Part shown: positions 16,652 through 24,163 of the stretch, in pieces
How the letters are laid out: the number at the start of each line of letters is the position of its first letter
Position numbering within the stretch: the stretch's first letter is position 1
DNA from: Acidimicrobiia bacterium
GTDB taxonomy: Bacteria > Actinomycetota > Acidimicrobiia > Acidimicrobiales > CAIXPF01
Assembly (NCBI GenBank): GCA_947476745.1
Contig: CANJRG010000023.1
Location: forward strand, 1-52,722
Length of the DNA stretch: 52,722 bases
Reading direction: 5' to 3'
Notes under the pieces: model-generated
Told to the model about the DNA's origin: nothing
What the model saw: the letters and a program-made list of their open reading frames with translations, nothing else
The model's database searches: none
Program-made: the position numbers and the translations under genes

Positions 16652-16845
16652 TCAGAACGGGGCGTCGAACCCGGCGAGGAGATGGGCGATGCGCCACACC
16701 CCAGCTTCCCGTCGCAGTACCAAACGGTATGGTCCGGTGGTGATCGGGGTCATCACGCCTGCTGCGCAAGCGGTCAGCAGGAGATACGCGTGCGCCACCG
16801 CAGCGTCGGGCCCGGTCGGGGATGCTCTGACATGGTCACCTCCGG
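16652..16845 (-). pseudogene. Remnant of a SnoaL-like gene (C-terminal part only)
   Basis: Reading the minus strand to the TGA at 16652-16654 gives about 60 residues that look like the second half of a SnoaL_4-type protein: HVRASPTGPDAAVAHAYLLL, then TTGPYRLVLRREAGVWRIAH and LLAGFDAPF at the end. This corresponds to the last three strands of the fold. Upstream of about 16845 in the same frame the text no longer resembles the family and there is no start codon with a sensible N-terminus. The N-terminal half is missing, so it is called a truncated gene. It abuts the monooxygenase remnant. Confidence 0.6.
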
Positions 16846-16926
16846 ATGCGGGGCACGAGACGCCCAGCTTCCCACGCGTGGACTCCCGTCGCGGGGGATT
16901 CGGCCCGAACGCTCAGCGGGAGGCAA

Positions 16927-17259
16927 CTGCAGGTGATAGGTCCACGACTCGTCGCGATCGCCGTTGATGAGGTAGCCGGCATGGTCGCGGTGCAGCGGGA
17001 AGTGCATGTTGGCCGGGCCGAGCGAATGGGCCGACATCAGCTCGGGCGCCCGGAAGTGCACCGAGACGAACTCGGCCAGCCCGCCCTCGCCGCCGTAGCC
17101 GATACCCAGCCCGGCCCGCACGACCGAACGGCCACCGTCACATCCCACCAGGTATGCCGAGCGGATCCGCTGCTCGTCGCCGGGGTGATCCGCCACCACC
17201 GTCTCGACGGGGTCGTCGTGCTCGATGAAGGACCGCGCCCGTAGGCCGAGCCGCAGTGC
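16927..17259 (-). pseudogene. Remnant of an FAD-dependent aromatic-type monooxygenase (internal fragment)
   Basis: The open minus-strand frame from 17259 encodes a middle piece of a PheA/TfdB (UbiH/PHBH-like) flavin monooxygenase: SFIEHDDPVETVVADHP, then SAYLVGCDGGRSVVRAGLGI, which is the second FAD-binding motif (GCDGxxSxVR), and VSVHFRAPEL. The N-terminal GxGxxG dinucleotide motif and the C-terminal substrate domain are absent. A TGA at 17260-17262 closes the frame on the N-terminal side and the family resemblance stops near LQLPPAE at about 16927. It is a decayed or recombined gene fragment lying between an intact LLM and a TauD-type gene. Confidence 0.7.
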
Positions 17260-17273
17260 TCATCAGTCGCTCG

Positions 17274-18179
17274 TCATCGGTCCGTCATGGCCCATTCGTT
17301 GGTGTCACCATCGGGCGCATCGCCGGCGACGGTGGTCCGACGCATGACCCGGGCCTGGCTGGTGTCCCAGGCGCGGCCGCGGTGCACCATGCACCGGTTG
17401 TCCCACAGCACGGCATCACCGGCACGCCAGCGGTGGGTGTAGACCCGCGGCGGGCGACAGGCCGCGTCGAGCAGACCGTCGAGCAGCACCCGGCTCTCGG
17501 CCTCGTCGAGCCCGACCACCACCCGGGCGTGACGGCCGATGAACAAGGACCGCCGACCGGTGGGCTCGTGCACCCGCACCAGGGGTTGGGTCACCGGTGG
17601 CAGGTTCTGTTCCTCCTCGGACCGCAATGGGACCGCAGGCATGGCCTGGTTCTGGGAGTACGCCGCCGAATGCACCGCCACCAGACCGTCGAGCCGCACA
17701 CGGGTGGCCTCATCGAGGGCGTCGTAGGCGGCGCGCAGGTCGGTGAACTCGGTCTCGCCGCCGAGTTCGGGAACCTGCAACGCCGCCAGCATCGAGGCCT
17801 TGGCCGAGATCCGCTTGAACGAGCTGTCCGAGTGCCAGTCCTGGTTCCCCCTCAGGAACTGGTTGAGCTTGTGTTCGGGATCGCTGACCAACTCGCCGCG
17901 CCGATTGATGTTGGCCAGGGTCAACGTGGTGGGCCGGGCCCCGTGGTCACGCTCGCGCAGGTTGGTGTTCTCGAGAGCCCCGAGCCGCCGGCTGAAAGCC
18001 ACCTGGGCGGCCTCGTCGAGATGCTGGCCGGAGAAGACCACGACGCCGTGGACGTGCCACGCCTCCAACACCACGGCGAAATCGGCCTCATCCAGATCGA
18101 CCAGATCCACCCCGGTGACCGTCGCCCCACACGCCCCGGTATGCGGCCTCACGATCACGTTCGACGACCGGTCACCCAT
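17274..18179 (-). CDS. TauD/TfdA family Fe(II)/2-oxoglutarate dioxygenase
   Basis: 301 residues from the ATG at 18179, which follows a GGGGG ribosome site; the frame is open to 18338 but the extra 53 residues look non-coding. The iron site is His116 and Asp118 in QDWHSDSSFK and His266 in NRCMVHRGRAWD, with Arg280 in RVMRRTTV as the 2-oxoglutarate ligand. The N-terminal GATVTGVDLVDLD and GVVVFSGQHLDEAAQ are typical of the taurine/2,4-D dioxygenase family. Candidate substrates are sulfonates or phenoxy/aryl-oxy acids. It is related in layout to the protein at 49062-50042. The decayed monooxygenase piece lies directly downstream. Confidence 0.92.
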   Translation of the reverse strand: MGDRSSNVIVRPHTGACGATVTGVDLVDLDEADFAVVLEAWHVHGVVVFSGQHLDEAAQVAFSRRLGALENTNLRERDHGARPTTLTLANINRRGELVSDPEHKLNQFLRGNQDWHSDSSFKRISAKASMLAALQVPELGGETEFTDLRAAYDALDEATRVRLDGLVAVHSAAYSQNQAMPAVPLRSEEEQNLPPVTQPLVRVHEPTGRRSLFIGRHARVVVGLDEAESRVLLDGLLDAACRPPRVYTHRWRAGDAVLWDNRCMVHRGRAWDTSQARVMRRTTVAGDAPDGDTNEWAMTDR

Positions 18180-18376
18180 GCTCGCACCCCCTGTTGGCGA
18201 GCCCATCCTCCCAGCTCGGCCGGCGGTGTGCACGCCCGGACGCGACCTGCCGACCGCCCCGCCGACCGCCGGCCCGCCACGATCGGCCCCCGGCGAGCAG
18301 AGCGGGCGGTAGATTGCCCACACGCACATCGGCAGCACCGGACCGCTCGGGCCGCCCTGGTCGGGAGGATCGGTCC

Positions 18377-18937
18377 ATGACGACGTCAGCTCTTCGCCTC
18401 GAGGTCGCCCACAGCGTCCTGTACGTCCACGACGTGGACCGGATGATCGCCTTCTACCGGGAGGTGCTCGGCTTCGAGGTCACCGACCGGGGACCGATCG
18501 GACCGAAGGAGATCGTCTTCCTGTCCCAGATCGCCAACCACCACCACCAGGTGGCCTTCGTCACCGGACGCGACGAACCGACCCGGTCGAACACCACCCA
18601 CCACACCGCGTACCGCTCGGCCGGCACCCTCGACGACCTCAGGGCGTTGCACGAACGCCTGCAGGCCGATCCCGGGGTGAGCGCCATCCGTCCCCTGACC
18701 CACGGCAACGCCTGGTCGGTGTACTTCCAGGACCCCGAGTTCAACGGCGTCGAGATCTTCATCGACACGCCGTGGCACGTGAAGCAGCCGCAGGGCAAGC
18801 CGCTCGACCTGTCGCTGCCGAACGACGAGATCGTGGCCGCCACCCGCGAGGCCTTCGCCGGCGAGCCGGAGTTCGGCGACATCGCTGCGTTCTACCAGCG
18901 CCGGGCCGAGCAGCTCGGAACCCGCGCCGTCGGCTGA
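18377..18937 (+). CDS. VOC family protein (extradiol-dioxygenase-like)
   Basis: 186 residues. The first strand HSVLYVHDVDRMIAFYREVLGFEV is a standard VOC start with its metal-ligand His, a second His occurs in the NHHHQVAFV strand, and the last strand FQDPEFNGVEIFIDTPWHV provides the expected Glu. This is compatible with a single metal site as in one-module type I extradiol dioxygenases or glyoxalases. The C-terminal tail (about 40 residues) is extra. ATG 18377 has a GGGAGG ribosome site and the divergent TauD-type oxygenase starts 197 bp away. A strong terminator follows. Confidence 0.82.
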   Translation: MTTSALRLEVAHSVLYVHDVDRMIAFYREVLGFEVTDRGPIGPKEIVFLSQIANHHHQVAFVTGRDEPTRSNTTHHTAYRSAGTLDDLRALHERLQADPGVSAIRPLTHGNAWSVYFQDPEFNGVEIFIDTPWHVKQPQGKPLDLSLPNDEIVAATREAFAGEPEFGDIAAFYQRRAEQLGTRAVG

Positions 18938-19009
18938 CCGCCCGGGGCTGACGGCTGAGGCCTCGGGGCTGAGGAACCTGCTGCCCGGCGGCGACGTCGG
19001 ATCGACAAC

Positions 19010-19047
19010 GACAAGGGCCGCCACCCAGCAGGGTGACGGCCCTTGTC
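19010..19047. terminator. Strong hairpin terminator between convergent genes
   Basis: GACAAGGGCCG (19010-19020) pairs with CGGCCCTTGTC (19037-19047), then CACCC with GGGTG around an AGCA loop, with a single C-A mismatch between the two helices. Sixteen base pairs in all. It is shared by the VOC gene and the LLM gene that ends at 19071. Confidence 0.8.
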
Positions 19048-19070
19048 CTTCGCTGGCAGCGCAGCGCCGG

Positions 19071-20201
19071 TCAGTCGACCGCAGCCTCGACCTGCTCGTC
19101 GGCGTGCAGCACCGGCAGCACCTCGGCAGCGAACAGTCGCATGCTGCGCTCGGCGAGTTCCACCGGCAGGTCGCCGAAGGTGAACACCCCGACGAACTCG
19201 GCGGCGTCGGTGGTCTCGCGGATGGTGCGCAGCTTCTCGATGCAGGTTTCCGGCGTTCCCCACACCTGGTTGCGGGCGAAAACCTCGACGACCTTCTCCT
19301 CGCCGACGCGGGCCCGGGCGCCGGCCATCTTGGCGTAGAAGTCGTACCCGCCGGCCTTGGTGAAGTGCTCGGCGTCGTGGAACTCGTAGTGCCGCAGCGC
19401 CGAGTCGTTGTAGTTGGTCATGTACCGTCGGGAGGTCTCCCACGCCTCGTCGGGGTCTTCCGAGCAGTACACCCAGCACACCACGATGGGCTTCTGGGCC
19501 TCCATGCCGTGCTCGGCCCGCAGGTTGTTGTAGGTGACGACCTCCTCGCCGATCTCCTCCCAGCCCTTCTGGGGGATGAACAGCGCACCGAGGCCGGCCT
19601 CGGCGGCGATGGGGATGGTCTCGGGGCTGCCCCAGGCGCAGTACATCCGGCTCGCCAGGTCGGTCGAACGCGGTTGCGGCCGGATCGACATCGACGGGAT
19701 CTGGTGATAGGTGCCCTCGAAGGAGAACTCCTGATTCGACAGGGCACGCCGCACGATCTCGAGCGATTCCAGGAACCGCTGGCGGGATTCGCCCATGGGG
19801 GTGCGCAGCCCCTCGAACTCGACGCGTCCGGCACCGCGGCCGAAGCCCAGGGTCACCTTGCGACCGCCGGCGAGCAGGTCGAGCATGGCGATCTCCTCGG
19901 CCACCCGGATCGGGTCGTGCCAGGGCAGGACGATCACCATCGTGCCGAAGTCGACCCGCTCGGTGCGGCCCGCCATGAACGTGAGGAACTGCAGCGGGTT
20001 CGGCACCATGGTGTAGGGCGTGAAGTGGTGCTCGACGGTCCAGATCGAGTCGAACCCGAGGGGCTCGACCAGGCATGCGAGGTGCACGCTCTCGTCGTAC
20101 ACCTCCTGGTCGCTGCGGGCCGGGGCCTGGTCGTAGCCCTTGGCCTCGTAGCGATCCCAGTCGCCGTAGTTCTGCATGAAGAAACTGGCCCCGAAACGCA
20201 T
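19071..20201 (-). CDS. LLM class flavin-dependent oxidoreductase
   Basis: 376 residues from ATG 20201. Luciferase-like landmarks: FGASFFMQNYGDWDRYE, the active-site LGFDSIWTVEHHF, RVDFGTMVIVLPWHDPIRVAEE, KVTLGFGRGAGRVEFEGL and CAWGSPETIPIAAEAGLG. The EHHF segment and the length match the alkanal/nitroalkane LLM monooxygenase group, often FMN-dependent. The frame is open 54 codons further upstream but the ATG has a GGGGGTG box and the barrel starts there. A TAGTGT -10 candidate lies about 35 nt upstream, identical to that of the IPNS-like gene. Substrate unknown. Confidence 0.9.
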   Translation of the reverse strand: MRFGASFFMQNYGDWDRYEAKGYDQAPARSDQEVYDESVHLACLVEPLGFDSIWTVEHHFTPYTMVPNPLQFLTFMAGRTERVDFGTMVIVLPWHDPIRVAEEIAMLDLLAGGRKVTLGFGRGAGRVEFEGLRTPMGESRQRFLESLEIVRRALSNQEFSFEGTYHQIPSMSIRPQPRSTDLASRMYCAWGSPETIPIAAEAGLGALFIPQKGWEEIGEEVVTYNNLRAEHGMEAQKPIVVCWVYCSEDPDEAWETSRRYMTNYNDSALRHYEFHDAEHFTKAGGYDFYAKMAGARARVGEEKVVEVFARNQVWGTPETCIEKLRTIRETTDAAEFVGVFTFGDLPVELAERSMRLFAAEVLPVLHADEQVEAAVD

Positions 20202-20427
20202 ACCACACACCCCCGAGTGCTCGTCGACGTCGCAGACACTAGCCCGACCGGCCCGATGGCGGTGCCGGCGACGAGTCATGGCCGGCAAACCACTAGGGTG
20301 ACCACGGACCGCGGTCGGCAGCCCAGGACCGGCTGCCGCCGTCAGGGAGCCGCCACGGTCCAACCGGGCGTCATAAACCGCCCTTCACCTGCGCGGCGAT
20401 CCCGCACCTGACAACCGAGGTCTACTC

Positions 20428-21150
20428 ATGTCCGTCCCCCTCTCCCGACGCCACCTGTTCCGTCTCGGCGGAGCCTCGGCAGCGGCGCTCGCCCTCGCAG
20501 CGTGCGCCGGCTCGTCCGACGCGGCCACCGCCGCGACGCCCACCGTTCCCGCCCTACCGGAGAACCCCACCGCGGCGCAGGCCCTGCAGGCGCTGAAGGA
20601 CGGCAACGCCCGCTTCGTGGCCACCAAGCCGGGGTACCCCAACCAGACCGCCACCCTCCGCGCCTCGCTGACCGACGGGCAGAAGCCCTTCGCCACCGTC
20701 ATCGGCTGCGTCGACTCGCGGGTCCCGCCGGAGTTGGTTTTCGACCAGGGCCTCGGCGATCTGCTGGTCTGCCGCAACGCCGCCCACGTCGTCGACGATG
20801 CGGCTATGGGCTCGACGATCTTCGGGGCGACTGCGTTGGGCATCCCGCTCATCGTCGTGCTCGGCCACAACAGCTGCGGTGCGATCAGCGCGGCCATCGG
20901 CGCGATCGAGACGAACACGCCGGCGCCCGACGCGGTCGACTCGCTGGTCCAGGCGATCAAGCCGGCCATCAAGGCCGTCGCCGGCAAGCCCGGCAACCGC
21001 AACGACAATGTCGAGCAGGCCCATACCGAGCTGACGGTGGCGTTGCTGAAGGCGAACAAGGTGCTCGCACCGCTGGTCACCGCCGGCACGGTGCAGGTCG
21101 TCGGCGCCGAGTACGACCTCGCCAGCGGCAAGGTCACGTTCCTGGGCTGA
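20428..21150 (+). CDS. Beta-class carbonic anhydrase, predicted Tat-exported lipoprotein
   Basis: 240 residues. The start SRRHLFRLGG fits a twin-arginine signal and LALAAC with Cys26 is a lipobox, so the protein should be folded in the cytoplasm, exported by Tat and lipid-anchored outside. The mature part is a complete beta-carbonic anhydrase: Cys94, Asp96 and Arg98 in IGCVDSRVPPE and His147/Cys150 in VLGHNSCGA supply the zinc ligands and the Asp-Arg dyad. It would interconvert CO2 and bicarbonate at the cell surface. The upstream 226-bp gap has a TAGGGT box at 20294 and GAGG before the ATG. A long hairpin follows the gene. Confidence 0.93.
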   Translation: MSVPLSRRHLFRLGGASAAALALAACAGSSDAATAATPTVPALPENPTAAQALQALKDGNARFVATKPGYPNQTATLRASLTDGQKPFATVIGCVDSRVPPELVFDQGLGDLLVCRNAAHVVDDAAMGSTIFGATALGIPLIVVLGHNSCGAISAAIGAIETNTPAPDAVDSLVQAIKPAIKAVAGKPGNRNDNVEQAHTELTVALLKANKVLAPLVTAGTVQVVGAEYDLASGKVTFLG

Positions 21151-21161
21151 GCCCACCGGAG

Positions 21162-21196
21162 GGGCCGGGCGGCCGACCAAGGTCGGCGCCCGGCCC
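21162..21196. terminator. Long GC hairpin between convergent genes
   Basis: GGGCCGGGC (21162-21170) pairs with GCCCGGCCC (21188-21196) and GCCGACC (21172-21178) with GGTCGGC (21181-21187), leaving one bulged G and an AA loop. Sixteen base pairs between the carbonic anhydrase and CoA transferase genes. Confidence 0.75.
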
Positions 21197-21211
21197 ACGT
21201 CCGGCAGGGCT

Positions 21212-22501
21212 TCACCAGATGGCTTCGTCGATCCGCAGCTGCACGATCTCGTCCTCGCTGAAGCCCAACTCGGTGAGGATCTCGTCGCTGTGCTCGCCGT
21301 AGGCCGCGGCCAGGCCCCGTACCCCGCGGAATCCGTCGACCTCGAAGGGGGCGGGCGGACCGACGAAGCCATCGTCGAAGGTGACGAGATACTCGTTGGC
21401 CAGGATGTTTTCGTCAGTCGCGAGGTCACCGAGGCGGTTCACCGGAGCCACCCAGGCGCCTGCCTCGCGCAGCAGCCGCCACCAGTGGACGGTGGTGTTG
21501 GTGCGCAGGTGGGCGCCGAAGACGGGACGGAACTCGTTACGGTTGGCGGTGACCGACTTCAGGTCGACGAACCGCGGGTCCTCGAGCAGGTCGGCCCGGC
21601 CCACCGCCCGGGCGATGATCGGCCAGTGAGGTGGCTGGATCGCCGCGATGGCCACCCAGCCGTCGGAGGTGGGGTAAACGGTGAACAGCGGGTTGGTGGT
21701 GCCGTCATGGGCGAAGCGCTCCATCCGCGTGCCCATGTTGACTGCCACCCCAAGGGCCTGCAACTGCATCCACAGCAGCGCCTGGGTCTGCGAGGTGCCC
21801 ACCACGCAACCACGCCCGGTGCGGCCCCGCTTGAGCAGGCCGGCCATGATCGCCGAGGCCATGTTGGAACCGGTGAGGATGTCGCTCATCGAGCCCGGCG
21901 GGTAGTTGGGCACGTCGGTCGGTGCGGTGCTGTCCATGAACCCGGCGTAGGCCATGCCGACCGTGTCCTGGCACGGGTCGTCGGCCATGGGGCCTCGTAG
22001 CCCGAACCCGGCACCACGGCAGTAGATCAACCGGGGGTTGAGGGCCAGCAGGGTCTCGGGGTCGGCGCCGACCTTGGCCAGCCCCGCCTCGCGGAGGTTG
22101 CTGACGAACACGTCGGCCTGTTGGATCAGCCGCTCGAACACCACCCGGCCGGCGTCGGAGCCGACATCGAGGGCCAGAGCGCGCTTGTTGCGGTTCAACG
22201 AGGCGTACATCCATTCGCGGCCCCGGTCGTCGAACTCGACGCCGAAGGCGCTGCGGAAGCTGCGCATGTAGTCGGCCTTGCCGACCTGTTCGATCTTGAT
22301 GACGTCGGCACCGAGGCTGGCCAGTGTCAGACCGGCGACCGGGCCCTGCACGTACATCGACAGCTCGACGACCCTGATGCCCTCCAGAGGGCCGCTGTTG
22401 TCGCTGGAGTGCCCGGCGGTCTGCTCCGTGGCGGTCTGCTCCGTGGCGGTCTGCTCCGTGGCGGTCTGCTCCGTGGCGGTCTGCTTCATGGACATGAGCA
22501 T
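21212..22501 (-). CDS. CaiB/BaiF family CoA transferase with a repeat-encoded N-terminal tail
   Basis: 429 residues. After a tail of TEQTA repeats (about residues 7-28) the family start LEGIRVVELSMYVQGPVAG appears, followed by LASLGADVIKIEQVGKADY, NRNKRALALDVGSD, VFVSNLREAGLAKVG and the probable catalytic Asp in GSMSDILTGSNM. The family region itself is full length, so the tail is an addition. ATG codons at 22501, 22495 and 22489 are all possible starts and all keep the tail; no start codon occurs between the repeats and the family region. The divergent LLM gene begins at 22578. The substrate is unknown. Confidence 0.9.
   Translation of the reverse strand: MLMSMKQTATEQTATEQTATEQTATEQTAGHSSDNSGPLEGIRVVELSMYVQGPVAGLTLASLGADVIKIEQVGKADYMRSFRSAFGVEFDDRGREWMYASLNRNKRALALDVGSDAGRVVFERLIQQADVFVSNLREAGLAKVGADPETLLALNPRLIYCRGAGFGLRGPMADDPCQDTVGMAYAGFMDSTAPTDVPNYPPGSMSDILTGSNMASAIMAGLLKRGRTGRGCVVGTSQTQALLWMQLQALGVAVNMGTRMERFAHDGTTNPLFTVYPTSDGWVAIAAIQPPHWPIIARAVGRADLLEDPRFVDLKSVTANRNEFRPVFGAHLRTNTTVHWWRLLREAGAWVAPVNRLGDLATDENILANEYLVTFDDGFVGPPAPFEVDGFRGVRGLAAAYGEHSDEILTELGFSEDEIVQLRIDEAIW
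22416..22490. repeat. Five tandem 15-bp units in the 5' end of a CoA transferase gene
   Basis: Units of GCGGTCTGCTCCGTG start at 22416, 22431, 22446 and 22461; the fifth (22476-22490) differs at two bases. On the coding (minus) strand each unit encodes five residues, giving TEQTA repeats. The unit length is a multiple of three, so slippage would change the tail length without a frameshift. Confidence 0.95.
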
Positions 22502-22565
22502 CGCACCAACGAGGCCACCCGCGCCCGCGCCCGCGTCACCGGGGTCGCCGGCGGGGCCGCGGCGT

Positions 22566-22571
22566 TAGGAT
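22566..22571 (+). promoter_or_regulatory. Leaderless -10 box (TAGGAT) of an LLM gene
   Basis: TAGGAT, then CCGGCC, then the ATG at 22578. The same CCGGCC spacer precedes the leaderless starts at 5836 and 30373. Confidence 0.6.
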
Positions 22572-22577
22572 CCGGCC

Positions 22578-23423
22578 ATGAAATTCGGGATGCAGGGAGC
22601 CAACCTCGGCCGCTACGCCAGCCGTGACGGGGCGATGGAACTGATCGAGACCGCCGAGGCCGTGGGCCTGGCCACGCTGTGGACGGCGGACCACATCGTG
22701 CTGCCCACCAGCTACGAGTCGTCCTATCCCTACAGCCCCGACGGTCGCATGCCCGGCGATCGCACCGACTTCGACTTCCCGGAACTGCTGATCTGGATGG
22801 CGTACGTGGCCTCGGCGCTGCGCACGGTGCGGCTGGCCACCGGCGTGGTGATCCTCCCGCAGCGCAACCCGCTGCTGCTGGCCAAGCAATACGCCACGCT
22901 CGACAACCTGCTGGTGTCCGACCTTGCTCTCGGTATCGGCGTGGGCTGGCTCGAGGAGGAGTGCGTGGCCCTCGGCGTGCCGTGGGAACGACGCGGCGAC
23001 CGTACCGATGAGTACGTGGCGGCGATGCGGGCCCTGTGGGACGAGGGGCCGACCACCTTCGACGGCGAGTTCTGCCAGTTCGACGCCATCCACTGCCTGC
23101 CCCGGCCCCGCAACGGCACCATCCCCATCATCGTCGGGGGCCACACCGAGGCCGCGGCCCGACGGGCGGGACGGCTCGGCGACGGGTTCTACCCGTGGAA
23201 GCTGCCGATCGAGCGACTGACCCGGCTCATCGAGGTCATGCGGGCCGCTGCGGTCGACGCCGGGCGCGACCCCGACGCCATCGAGATCATCGCCGGCGAG
23301 GAGAAGGACCCCGACGAGTACCGCCGCCTCGCCGACCTCGGGGTGACCGAGATCGTCATGGGCCCGATGGGCATCGAGAAGCTGAAGCGCTTCGGCGACG
23401 AGGTCATTGCCGTCCACAGCTGA
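22578..23423 (+). CDS. LLM class F420-dependent oxidoreductase
   Basis: 281 residues, the compact size of actinobacterial F420-linked LLM proteins of the TIGR03619 type. It shows AVGLATLWTADHIVLPTSYES, VRLATGVVILPQRNPLLLAKQ, DLALGIGVGWLEEECVALGV with the FxAxGV-like turn, IPIIVGGHTEAAARRAGRLGDGF and a short C-terminus. These are the standard landmarks for hydride transfer with reduced F420. The reaction partner is not identifiable. The gene is divergent from a CoA transferase (77 bp between starts) and converges with an unknown gene. Confidence 0.9.
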   Translation: MKFGMQGANLGRYASRDGAMELIETAEAVGLATLWTADHIVLPTSYESSYPYSPDGRMPGDRTDFDFPELLIWMAYVASALRTVRLATGVVILPQRNPLLLAKQYATLDNLLVSDLALGIGVGWLEEECVALGVPWERRGDRTDEYVAAMRALWDEGPTTFDGEFCQFDAIHCLPRPRNGTIPIIVGGHTEAAARRAGRLGDGFYPWKLPIERLTRLIEVMRAAAVDAGRDPDAIEIIAGEEKDPDEYRRLADLGVTEIVMGPMGIEKLKRFGDEVIAVHS

Positions 23424-23446
23424 CGTCGGTCTCCGGCGCCTGAAAC

Positions 23447-23471
23447 GCCGGGCCGGTGGCGCCGGCCCGGC
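23447..23471. terminator. GC hairpin in a GC-rich, repetitive convergent gap
   Basis: GCCGGGCC (23447-23454) pairs with GGCCCGGC (23464-23471). Downstream, a GCCCGCCGGTG-type 11-bp element is directly repeated up to about 23500. The 99-bp gap separates the LLM gene from the unknown gene on the other strand. Confidence 0.45.
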
Positions 23472-23522
23472 CCGGCCCGCCGGTGGCCCGCCGGTGGCTC
23501 GGCGGGTGGGGTCGCCGCTCGG

Positions 23523-24143
23523 TCAGGCCACCGGGGCGTCGCGCCGGCGGCCGGCGCGGCGGTCGCCGGCGTCCTCGAGCAGCCAGCGCAGGCTCGCGCC
23601 CGGCGGGGCGCCCACCGATGCCAGCAGCAACGACTCCGCCAACGGGCCCCGCCCGTCGCGACGGCTGAAGCCCCTGCGGGTACCGCCCACCCCGAACGGC
23701 TGCACCGGGGCGCTGCCGGAACGGCGGCAGCGCCCGATGACCGCGTCGAGCGCCAGCCGGCGGCGCAGGGCCGGCTCGAGCAGGCCCAGCGTGGTCATGG
23801 CCCAACGGTCCTCGGCGCCCTCGACGGTGAGGGCGCCGTCCTCGGGTGCCGCCGAGGGCCGGGCCGCCTGCAGGTCGCGCCAGGCCTTGAGCATCAGTTC
23901 CGGGCCCGACGCCCGCGGCAGCGGTCCGGTCCACACCGGCCAGGTCCCCACCGGGTCGAAGCGGCGCCGGACCGCCGCCAGCACGGCGATGCACGACGGC
24001 CAGGTCGCCCCCAACGCGCACAGGGCCAGCTCGCCGACGGGGTCGTCGTGGTGGTCGAGGACCACCGCACCGTCACACCAGGTGATGGTGTGCTCGCGCC
24101 CCTCGCAGATGAGGGTGCTGGTGATCTGCGACCGCGACGACAC
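23523..24143 (-). CDS. Hypothetical protein, unknown family
   Basis: About 206 residues from GTG 24143. No family is recognised. The N-terminal half has ITWCDGAVVLDHHDDPVGE and several Cys and Trp residues (LALCALGATWPSCIAVLAAV); the C-terminal third is rich in Arg (RRRLALDAVIGRCRR, DRRAGRRRDAPVA). There is no signal peptide or clear membrane segment. It begins 20 bp after the stop of the D-aminoacylase-like amidohydrolase gene, so the two very likely share an mRNA. The reading frame has the same GC-rich third-position pattern as its neighbours, which supports it being a gene. Confidence 0.6.
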   Translation of the reverse strand: MSSRSQITSTLICEGREHTITWCDGAVVLDHHDDPVGELALCALGATWPSCIAVLAAVRRRFDPVGTWPVWTGPLPRASGPELMLKAWRDLQAARPSAAPEDGALTVEGAEDRWAMTTLGLLEPALRRRLALDAVIGRCRRSGSAPVQPFGVGGTRRGFSRRDGRGPLAESLLLASVGAPPGASLRWLLEDAGDRRAGRRRDAPVA

Positions 24144-24163
24144 GACGTCAGCGACGGTGCCGT

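Noticed and set aside
16719-16740. Another copy of the GACCATACCG motif
   Set aside because: Here the bases encode G-P-Y-R within the SnoaL-like remnant, so the match is explained by coding sequence.
17260-18338. TauD start at 18338
   Set aside because: The extra 53 residues are Gly/Arg/Ala-rich without family similarity; ATG 18179 has a ribosome site and starts the conserved region.
20294-20427. A riboswitch in the long leader of the carbonic anhydrase gene
   Set aside because: The leader is GC-rich and could fold, but no known riboswitch core was recognised.
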